Positions 59,801 through 64,000 of a DNA stretch of 64,000 bases are shown piece after piece. Source of the stretch: Chloroflexi bacterium AL-N1 (GTDB lineage: Bacteria > Chloroflexota > Chloroflexia > Chloroflexales > Roseiflexaceae); contig WYDT01000033.1 in the NCBI GenBank assembly GCA_013122435.1, forward strand, positions 1 to 64,000. Reading direction: 5' to 3'. Both the position numbers and the translations under genes were made by a program. How positions within the stretch are numbered: position 1 is the first letter of the stretch; each line of letters begins with the position of its first letter. The notes beneath the pieces were generated by a model, which worked only from the letters and a program-made list of their open reading frames with translations, was not told the origin of the DNA and ran no database searches.

Positions 59801-61253
59801 TGGTGCTGGCATCAAAAAGATCCGTATTGAAGTTGAAAGAACCATGTAGGCCCTCTGATGTTTGAGCCAAATCGAGCGAAAGATCAAACTGAGCTGTATT
59901 ATTATCAAAGGCAATAGATTCGATATCAGTGTTAGTGGTAGTAAGGGCAGCTTCCTGTCCTCCCTGTGCAACATCCAATGTCAGCATTACCTGAAACAAG
60001 GGATTGTAACTGAGGCTACGTTCCAACTGTAAAACATCAATGACTCTGTCAAGTGGGATATGTTGGTGGGCATAGGCACCAACCGTTGTCTCACGTACCT
60101 GAATGAGCAAATCTCGAAAACTCATCGGTTGGTCAAAACGCGTACGTATCGCAATTGTGTTTACCAGAAAACCAATGAGCGCCTCTAACTCAGGGCGATA
60201 ACGATTCGTGATTGGCGTGCCGACAATAATATCTCTCTGATAGCTATAGCGAAACAACAAATATTGATAGGCTGCCACAACAGCCATAAACATGGAGGCT
60301 TCCGTGTCACGGGCCAGCTTTTCGAGTAGCTGAGTATGAGCAGTCGGAACACTTACGGATCGGCGGTCGCCATTAAAAGTCTGAATAGCCGGACGAGGGT
60401 GATCCGTTGGTAAAGCCAGTAATGTTGTGGCATCACGAAGCTGCTCTTTCCAGTAGTTCAATTGCTTCTCAAGTGTGTCACCTTGAAGCCATTGGCGTTG
60501 CCAGATAGCAAAGTCAGCATATTGAATCGTAAGATCAGGTAGTGGTGATGGTTGATTAGAGGTAAATGCATCATACAGAACCATGAACTCCTGCAAAAAC
60601 ACCTGCATAGACCAACCATCAGAGACAATATGATGCATGTTTAACAAGAGCATCCAGTCATTTGCATCTAACTGAAGCAATGTCACCCTGAATAAGGGGC
60701 CTGTTACTAGATTGAATGATCGTCGTGCCTCTGCCAAAGTAATATCCCATACGTGCTGTTCGCGAACAGTTGTAGGCACATCACGAAGATCGATTACAGG
60801 TGCAGTAACGCTCCCCGGTTCAGCAATAAGCTGTACAGGATACCCATCATTCTCTCCAAATGTAGTGCGTAATATCTCATGTCGTCGCACTATTTCATGC
60901 AACGCACGTTCAAGAATATTTACACACAATTCACTCTGAATGCGTATGGGGTTAAAAATATTGTAGGCAATGGCACCGTCTTCTAGATGATCTATGAACC
61001 ATAAACGCTGCTGATCAAATGACAAGGGAATCGCGCCATCACGTGGCATTTGTTGTAGTGGTGGGATATTCGTGTCACGTGCCTCGACAGCTTTATGTAA
61101 AAACGCAATAATCTCATCACGATGTTCCGTAATCGTCTCACGCAGTTCGGGGCTCAAACTACCCTTCGGCGCTTTGAGGCGAAGACGATCATCTTCCAAC
61201 CAAATCGAGATATTTAGCTGTCGTAGTTGAGTAAACAACTCATTCAATTTCAT
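47886..61253 (-). CDS. Three-module NRPS with TubC docking domain and thioesterase
   Basis: A 4455-residue terminal peptide synthetase. Order: TubC-type docking domain (1-55); C (68-510, HHIVSDG near 205); A (535-1030); T with LGGDSI near 1070; E (about 1115-1560, HHLVIDGVSW, EGHGR, FNYLGQFD); C (from 1602, HHILLDG); A (2052-2540); T near 2584; E (2620-3080, HHLVVDGVSW); C (from 3120, HHALLDG); A (3575-4080); T with LGGNSL near 4125; type I thioesterase (4175-4430, GGWSFGG). Binding-pocket codes read by eye are DLFNNALTYK, DAWLLGNVVK and DVGEIGSIDK; as I recall these are Ala-like, Leu-like and Orn. The E domains imply D-configured first and second residues. The start overlaps the upstream subunit by ATGA, with GAGG seven bases before. 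Core motifs look intact; release may be by hydrolysis or cyclisation. Confidence 0.95.
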   Translation of the reverse strand: MKLNELFTQLRQLNISIWLEDDRLRLKAPKGSLSPELRETITEHRDEIIAFLHKAVEARDTNIPPLQQMPRDGAIPLSFDQQRLWFIDHLEDGAIAYNIFNPIRIQSELCVNILERALHEIVRRHEILRTTFGENDGYPVQLIAEPGSVTAPVIDLRDVPTTVREQHVWDITLAEARRSFNLVTGPLFRVTLLQLDANDWMLLLNMHHIVSDGWSMQVFLQEFMVLYDAFTSNQPSPLPDLTIQYADFAIWQRQWLQGDTLEKQLNYWKEQLRDATTLLALPTDHPRPAIQTFNGDRRSVSVPTAHTQLLEKLARDTEASMFMAVVAAYQYLLFRYSYQRDIIVGTPITNRYRPELEALIGFLVNTIAIRTRFDQPMSFRDLLIQVRETTVGAYAHQHIPLDRVIDVLQLERSLSYNPLFQVMLTLDVAQGGQEAALTTTNTDIESIAFDNNTAQFDLSLDLAQTSEGLHGSFNFNTDLFDASTIDRMAQHIALLVEQIARDPDVVLGNLSLLTDAEREQLLVLGQRSIPLDQTATLATLCIDQMCRTPDAVALVFDNQFFSYAAIDCKTDQIADILRYHGVGPDSLVAVCLERTPDLVLAVLAVLKAGGAYIPVDPNYPAERITWILDDSKPTVVLTHTAIRGLLSSIQDAIIHCLDELPDPPTAVLDRTYRTVAANLSHIIYTSGSTGIPKGVAITHRSVVAFLYWAQEVFDSSARQGILASTSLNFDLSVFELFLPLAYGGTIILARNALALPEMLDAHAVTLINTVPSAMQELVRQNALPPSVKTVNLAGEALPGALVTQIYVMGHVEAVYNLYGPSEDTTYSTGACIPPDAVKPSIGQPIANTQAYVLDPQGQLTLTGVIGELCLGGMGLARGYWQRPQLTAATFVPDAFGLHPGSRLYHTGDQVCWRSNSELDYLGRRDTQIKLRGYRIELGEIETCLTQHECVQECVVIVHSRSSGSQQLVAYIVPMSAQSQETTPLSQVLQRDLSTQLPAYMIPSVFVELASFPLTPNGKVDRRALPSPETYQREVAADALPRTPVEQQLIAIWQDVLGVESIGIHENFFVLGGDSIISMQVVSRATQQGLHIMPRQIFQYPTVATLAQVVGKHNAIVAEQGVVTGMVPITPIQWWLLRQPSATRHHFNQSVLLTVPPTFTETHAQTVFQALLHHHDALRLVFTETATGWQQTHASVDALPSVTVVNLADIDPEQVPDMITAHSETAQAGFNLVGGPLVAAVYFNCGPESGRLLLAIHHLVIDGVSWRILLEDFQILWSQLSQKQPLQLPPKTTSFKTWVERLTDYATSPSLLEERSYWTDIIEAEVSPIPFDGVRQDATFATMQDVVTTLDAESTQLLLQEVPPVYNTQINDILLTALARALTEWCGGEAVHIELEGHGRVDLFDDVDISRTVGWFTTKYPVLLQNRHNDIGAHVCAVKEQLRRIPHQGIGYGLLYDAAPEQDPVASSRAPIEVVFNYLGQFDQTLEEESAFDIATESSGTNVSLQMPLLHLLTITGQVINQQLMMNWSFSSALHTQSTIEHVAELFMTSLRDIIEHCITVEIGRYTPSDFALTSLSQPQLDHVLETVCGQHSYAAKTIIEDIYPLAPMQQGMLFHALYEPEDDVYFEQLHATFGPDFVPDDFTAAWQAAIKRHAILRTGFVWEGLDLPLQFVYRECSIPVTMLDWRDEPEETRFEEWLLANRQQGFQLHRAPLMSLAFIQFDDSTIRVVLSFHHILLDGWSLSILFKEVLMDYATLAQGMPLDAVAPPPYSEYIGWLQKQDMREAEAFWRTYLSGITNPTAMLFPARRASDPVEDEIICDTDLKLSTDIYELARHLRVTVNTLIQGAWAVILSAYSSNNEVVFGTTVAGRPPDLLGVEQMIGLFINTLPLRTYLAPSESIALWLQQLLKQQVEARRYDYVPLTSIQNWSGVSSGVALFESLVVFENYPVENVSQESSETETQQIEIRERTNYPLTLVAIPGSTIVLRLQYANGICDRTIAQRIMNQLLYVLQQFTSIPNQSLAHLSLLTSLERDQVLYTWNQTVNTQAPLMTLATAFATQCERTPDASALVHDDGTLSYAALAHQVGQLAHLLQEHGVSPDTPIAVLLPRGIEMVVAQLSIMVAGGAYVPLSPQLPANRIAFILDDTQAPLLITTHALQASVSHTQTKIVLFDALDCERTSYPIHPPSCVTQPEHLAYIIYTSGSTGQPKGVAVSHSSLLNLVTWHQRVYEVTSADRATQLAGLGFDAAAWEVWPYLVSGSTLLLPTALVHEDLPRLLEWLARENITMTFLSTPLLEAALTLEWKGHEQLRLVLTGGDRLHTSPTNESTFTLINNYGPTENTVVATWTPVVPDEVGMPPIGRPVDRVELYVLDSRRQPVGAGVPGELHIGGASLARGYWKRPDLTAAAFVPDNVSGSPGALLYRSGDHVYWRDDAQLMFLGRMDVQVKVRGYRIELGEIEAAMQQHPDVHEAAVVTYSSAGGNQLAGYVTPATVDAEAVRIYIGEQLPDYMVPQLLIAQEAIPLTANGKIDRQKLQNQAQQSTTQQMLYVTPRTEIEQTLSAIWGSVLGIDQVGIHDNFFALGGDSILSIQIIARASQHNLALTPRDVFEHPTIADLATVVGQGKKVLAEQGPVTGTVPLLPIQQWFFKQSLPERHHFNQSVLLTVPPTISYNTLTQLVQALMQHHDVLRTRFIGTVTDDWTQLIDAPSDTHLPLTVIDIQHLTASEQTDAILNECTIAQETLNLSDGPLLRLVYFNNRPTELGRLFIVIHHLVVDGVSWRILLEDLQLIFQQISQNQPVQLPPKTTSFKMWGERLQEWGNSDQLASEKSYWEAIVSAPVPPLPLDYDTPRHEAIAATTDSIAVELSEDETLSLLQTIPPVYNTQINDVLLTALAQTLTVWYENDRICIDMEGHGRVDAFDDIDLSRTVGWFTAKYPVLLNLHGLEDVGEQLCAVKEQLRQIPHQGVGYGALRWYGSEDTDVLEPSVPTEVIFNYLGQFDQTFDDTQLFGSAPEATGPTEAETTPLTHLLNISGFISEGQLVVNWLFSPDHHETSTIAWLADMFIQNLQNIVEHCTAPDVGKYTPSDFSLARMKPAELDNLCVQVCGDAGPLAKTVIEDIYPLSPLQQGMLFHSLATPETGAYIEQLSVVLTTQLDMHRLVQAWQRVLDRHTILRTAFVWQAMSEPLQVVFRHVELPVTILDWRDISEAERASQLIEWHDADHAQGIDLNKAPLLRITMIRLTEDTYQFVWTYHHALLDGWSVPILLQEVFTYYEQLGQEEAFPETTIRPYRDYIAWLQRQDTKAAEAFWRHNLAGFTTPVLVSDIFQPYQPDVADNAAEAHVTLSTSITTDLQNIAQRYQVTLNTLVQSMWALILSRYSGTSDVLFGVTVAGRPTEIRDIDRMLGLFINTLPFRVQLSPSMPLHEWFQTIQANQLALQHYEYTPLTSAHKWSEIAPDVPLFECLLVFENYPVASTAETLEGKAESPDIQTIDKTNYPLVLTGIPGTELVLQIQYDNQQIAPDIAEQLIRSLYHIAQQLITNPSQCIRDLTVLTEQDRHQLIYDWNDTIQSRLEATSVAQLITEHAIHRSDSVALVYDSQHLTYAALRHQAMCLAQILQQKEVGPESLIGVCLPRSLDLFIAVLGVWFVGGAYVPLDPSYPPQRLTTMVEDAQIQLLVANTSIQKLLPSTDASIVWFDTHLPFYEPKVDIPLCNPLTGDQLAYVIFTSGSTGRPKGVQVSHGALCNAYYAWSRAYQLDEPKVQRHLQMASFSFDVFIGDTIRALGSGGTLVLCPRELLLEPAQVITLLHKEKIGCAEFVPTILREVMRYAAQKNEILFVDTIICGSDSWYVSEYRQFKKQCLPENRLINSFGVTEATIDSTAYNNLPSYMSDSQVVPVGQPLANMQVYVLDSNLQPQPIGAAGDLYIGGAGVARGYRQQAQATARAFIPDPWSHFPGARLYKTGDRARWQPDSQLAFLGRADTQVKLRGYRIELAEIESTILTLPYIAAVAVIVYNRADRGDQLVAYVVPDYLSEIPYVVNELRIALRALLPDYMVPDAFVELSALPLTPNGKLDRQALPAPNRSLKDASNEYVMPRTPTEQTLALIWADILEVDRIGIYDNFFTLGGNSLLVLQLQGRVSSEFGRSVPIMELIQSPTIEHMAHILSSGEETQSWPIAVPLNEAGSLAPLFLVSPGAWYATQYYQLSDYLGEDQPMYVLQPPNLAWEQEPYPSVEEIAKTYLEALQTIQPEGPYYIGGWSFGGEVALEMAQQLQQQDQTVELVTVIDTFFTVDLKPYDSIDVFQLYTRLLDIEIDFDYMRTLSYDNQLTYYINHIIDPTTTEVEIEQIRRVFNTMRATSFAGEQYRPQKYDGRILFFRAIAPDKDRPDIDPVKRWSQLCNNIEVHDLEGIHQDILSDPHVKELAKRLKKALKDTKDSQLKQKRGFFARFRREHAQ

Positions 61254-64000
61254 AGATCAACCTCGTCAAACTCTGTAGAAGAATCTTCGGTCTCAGGTGC
61301 TGCGCCTTGTATCGCCCATTGCAATGTATCAATATGTTCAGCCATTTCTGCAACTGTAAGATGTTCGAGTAAAGCTTCTAAGGTAAAGTTGAGTGGGAAT
61401 GCGTCATCAACACGAGCAATAATCTGTATTGCGAGTAACGAATGGCCGCCCAGATCAAAGAAGTTGTCATGGATGCCTACACGCTCAACTGACAAAACTG
61501 AAGACCAAATATCAGCCAGCGTTTGTTCTGTTTCATTACGTGGTGCTACATATTCAGTTGTTACCATCGTGACTTGCTTTGCCTGCTCTTGGAGGGACCG
61601 CCGATCAATTTTGCCATTGGCAGTGAGCGGGAGTTTCTCCAAGGCCACAAGTCTTTGTGGAATCATATACTCTGGTATCCGTTCTGCCAGATAGTCTCGC
61701 ACCATTTCGACATCAAGCGTTTCGGGAGTTACATATCCAGTCAGTTGCATCCCTGTTAATGTAGCAGAAGCAACAACTACAGCTTCCTGAACATGCGCGT
61801 GCTGTTGTAACACAATCTCGATTTCTCCTATTTCTACACGATAGCCACGTACCTTGACCTGTTGATCAATGCGTCCAAGGAAGAGCAGTTGTCCATCTGA
61901 CTGCCAGCAGGTGAGGTCACCAGTACGATATAATCGTGCGCCCGGTGTGTTGCTTATATGATCTGGAACAAAGGACTGAGCCGTTAAATCTGGACGTTGC
62001 CAATAGCCACGGGCGAGGTTTGCCCCACCCACACAAAGTTCTCCCGGAACACCTACACCGACGGGATTTCTGCGCGGATCAAGGACATACGCATAAACAC
62101 GATCAACAGGAATACCAATTGGAGGAATACCTTCTTGTGCAGGCTCGACCTCCTTCCAAACAGAGACAACCGTGTTCTCGGTTGGCCCGTAATTATCAAT
62201 CAGGACAAAAGAGCTATCCTCAGACGGAGATTGATGTAGTTTATCACCTCCAGTAAGCACACAGCGCAATCCTGGATGACCCTCCCAACCCAGAGATAAG
62301 GCAGCTTCAAGAAGAGGTGTTGGCAAATATGTCGTTGTTACCGCTTGCATTACTTCCCACTCAAGCAGACGTGGTAAATCTGCATGCACTTCCGATGTAG
62401 GGAACATAATGCGAGCACCCTTTAGCAGATAAGGCCAGAGATCGACCATGGCTGCATCAAAGGCCAAACCTGCTAGATGTGTTGTACGATCTGACTCCTG
62501 AACCTCGTAGATCCGCTGATGCCACACAACAAGATTCATAAGCGCAGCATGAGAAATACCAACACCTTTAGGAGTACCTGTGGAGCCCGATGTATAGATG
62601 ACATATGCAAGATGCTGCGGCTGGATCTCACAGAGCGGTGCCTCCAGCGGATACTCTAGCAATTCCTGATCAAGTTCTGCATAATTGAGTACCTTTGCTT
62701 GTGTCGGCGGTAATATGTCTTGGAACGTTTTTATCGTTAACAATAATGGTGTCTGCGTGCTCTCAAGAATCAGCTTGATACGGTTTATTGGCATATTCGG
62801 ATCAAGCGGTACATACGCACCTCCGGCAGTCAAGATTGCCGAGTATGCCACGAGAAGTTCTGAACTACGTGGCAGTAACACTGCGACAGGAACATCAGGA
62901 CCCACTCCGTGTGCTTGAAGGAAGTGTGCAAGCTGATTGACCCGACCACTCATTGCATTATATGAAAGCGCAGAATCATCTTCAGAAAGGGCAATAGCGT
63001 CTGGAGAAATGACACATTGAGCTGCAAATCCTGGTAAGAGTGTTGTCTGTAGGGCAGGTGTATCAACCGTTACGTTCCATGTATCGAGTACCTGTTGGCG
63101 CTCTTCAAGGCGCAAGAGTGACAAATGATGCAATAATTGAGTTGGTGCATTAATAAACTGTTTCAGTACATGAGCCAGTTGATGAAGGATCTGCTGTGCG
63201 ACTTGGTCATCACATTGCCCCTCATTGTACTGCACCCGCAATGTCAACCGTTGGCCTGGAATCCCAACGATGGTTATCGGATAATTCGTACGTTCTTCAA
63301 TAATATCATTCCCTGTTTCGACGTAATCAGATTGCTCATCAAAAGCACTATTAACCGGATAGTTTTCAAAAACGACTAAACTTTCGAAGAGCGATGTTCC
63401 TGCGGGCACTGAACTCCATGTCTGGATAAGTTGCAATGGTGCATAATCGTAATTGCGCGATTGACTTTGCTGATCTTGCAACTGTTGTAGCCAAGCTATG
63501 CACGATTGAGATGGAGTAATGTGAGCGCGTAGAGGGAGCGTGTTGATAAACAGACCGATCATGTCCTCTACACCAAGCAAGCCTGCAGGTCGACCAGCAA
63601 CTGTTGTCCCGAAAACGACCTCATCACTATTTCCATATCCACTAAGCACAACTGCCCAAGCACCCTGAACCAATGTATTAATCGTTAAGGAATGATCACG
63701 TGCAAATGCGTTGATAGACTCCGTTACCTCCGACGGAAGTTCCAATTGCACCATACCCTCAACAGATCCTGTTGCGTCTTTCGTAGGGAATGTGAGCGTC
63801 GTTGGTTCAGTAAACCCTGATAAGTATTGTCGCCAGAATGCCTCAGCCTCTGCCATGTCTTGCTGGGTTAGCCATTCAATATAATCACGATACGGTCGTA
63901 TCGGCTCAAACTGCGGTAGGGTATCTTGTAATAGAGCACCATACGCAGCAAAGATCTCTCGGATCAGAATTGGCAACGACCAGCCGTCTAACAACAGGTG
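61250..64000 (-). CDS. NRPS subunit, C-A-T module, 5' end outside the window
   Basis: The final 916 codons of a synthetase whose beginning is past the right edge. At the window edge the frame enters at HLLLDGWS, i.e. inside the condensation active-site motif. The rest of the C domain runs to about residue 320, then an A domain (320-780; YTSGSTG near 470; pocket code DAVLLGNVVK, suggesting a bulky aliphatic residue) and a T domain with LGGHSLLAIQ near 848. There is no epimerase. The last 15 residues are strongly acidic (TEDSSTEFDEVDL), which fits the short linear peptide recognised by TubC-type docking domains. The stop overlaps the start of the next subunit by ATGA. The partial C domain is of the type that follows E domains, so an upstream D-residue is likely. 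Confidence 0.93.
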   Translation of the reverse strand, partial: HLLLDGWSLPILIREIFAAYGALLQDTLPQFEPIRPYRDYIEWLTQQDMAEAEAFWRQYLSGFTEPTTLTFPTKDATGSVEGMVQLELPSEVTESINAFARDHSLTINTLVQGAWAVVLSGYGNSDEVVFGTTVAGRPAGLLGVEDMIGLFINTLPLRAHITPSQSCIAWLQQLQDQQSQSRNYDYAPLQLIQTWSSVPAGTSLFESLVVFENYPVNSAFDEQSDYVETGNDIIEERTNYPITIVGIPGQRLTLRVQYNEGQCDDQVAQQILHQLAHVLKQFINAPTQLLHHLSLLRLEERQQVLDTWNVTVDTPALQTTLLPGFAAQCVISPDAIALSEDDSALSYNAMSGRVNQLAHFLQAHGVGPDVPVAVLLPRSSELLVAYSAILTAGGAYVPLDPNMPINRIKLILESTQTPLLLTIKTFQDILPPTQAKVLNYAELDQELLEYPLEAPLCEIQPQHLAYVIYTSGSTGTPKGVGISHAALMNLVVWHQRIYEVQESDRTTHLAGLAFDAAMVDLWPYLLKGARIMFPTSEVHADLPRLLEWEVMQAVTTTYLPTPLLEAALSLGWEGHPGLRCVLTGGDKLHQSPSEDSSFVLIDNYGPTENTVVSVWKEVEPAQEGIPPIGIPVDRVYAYVLDPRRNPVGVGVPGELCVGGANLARGYWQRPDLTAQSFVPDHISNTPGARLYRTGDLTCWQSDGQLLFLGRIDQQVKVRGYRVEIGEIEIVLQQHAHVQEAVVVASATLTGMQLTGYVTPETLDVEMVRDYLAERIPEYMIPQRLVALEKLPLTANGKIDRRSLQEQAKQVTMVTTEYVAPRNETEQTLADIWSSVLSVERVGIHDNFFDLGGHSLLAIQIIARVDDAFPLNFTLEALLEHLTVAEMAEHIDTLQWAIQGAAPETEDSSTEFDEVDL

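Noticed and set aside
1..64000. CRISPR array, tRNA or rRNA genes
   Set aside because: No regularly spaced direct repeats and no recognisable tRNA or rRNA sequence were seen on reading; a covariance search was not possible.

Overview
The window looks like a chromosomal segment of a Chloroflexota bacterium, most likely class Chloroflexia. The main reason is the block of giant DUF2298 (Chlor_Arch_YYY family) membrane proteins, a family known mainly from Chloroflexi and some archaea. Moderate GC and a large NRPS locus would fit a Herpetosiphon-like filamentous gliding bacterium, but the genus cannot be proven from the window. No rRNA, tRNA or CRISPR array was recognised.

Layout. 0-6 kb: two minus-strand exported proteins, one a large secreted LCAT-like lipase with discoidin, PKD and FG-GAP repeats, then a gene-free kilobase of GC-rich hairpin repeats. 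6-16.8 kb: a 2665-residue fusion (GT-C glycosyltransferase-like part, two DUF2298 copies, TPR tail) and a separate third DUF2298 protein. 17-20.3 kb: a membrane histidine kinase abutting a PstS-like phosphate-binding lipoprotein. 20.3-29.9 kb: mostly minus-strand genes, namely a NERD-domain membrane protein, uvrB, a small membrane protein, a plus-strand YdcF-like protein, mfd and mtnP. 30-32.5 kb: a soluble GAF-PAS histidine kinase and its response regulator, overlapping by ATGA. 32.5-44.3 kb: metabolism, with three leucine-degradation enzymes (HMG-CoA lyase, an acyl-CoA carboxylase beta subunit, a methylglutaconyl-CoA hydratase-like crotonase). Interleaved are PEP carboxylase, a three-gene ATGA-overlapped unit (membrane protein, arrestin-like protein, P-loop ATPase), a DUF1152 protein, a GNAT and a PPOX-fold protein. 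44.3-45.7 kb: a scar region with direct repeats, an intergenic element also present inverted at 5.8 kb, a truncated SDR gene and a tyrosine-recombinase remnant. 45.9-64 kb: a more AT-rich non-ribosomal peptide synthetase locus, all minus strand, leaving the window at its right edge.

The NRPS proteins in view form an assembly line. The upstream subunit (C-A-T, 5' end outside the window) ends in an acidic tail. It overlaps by ATGA a 4455-residue subunit with the order TubC-type docking domain, C-A-T-E, C-A-T-E, C-A-T-TE. Binding-pocket residues read by eye suggest the C-terminal part of the peptide is aliphatic residue, D-Ala-like, D-Leu-like, Orn-like, released by the thioesterase. An ABC exporter follows directly downstream. 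Upstream modules are not visible, so the full product cannot be inferred.
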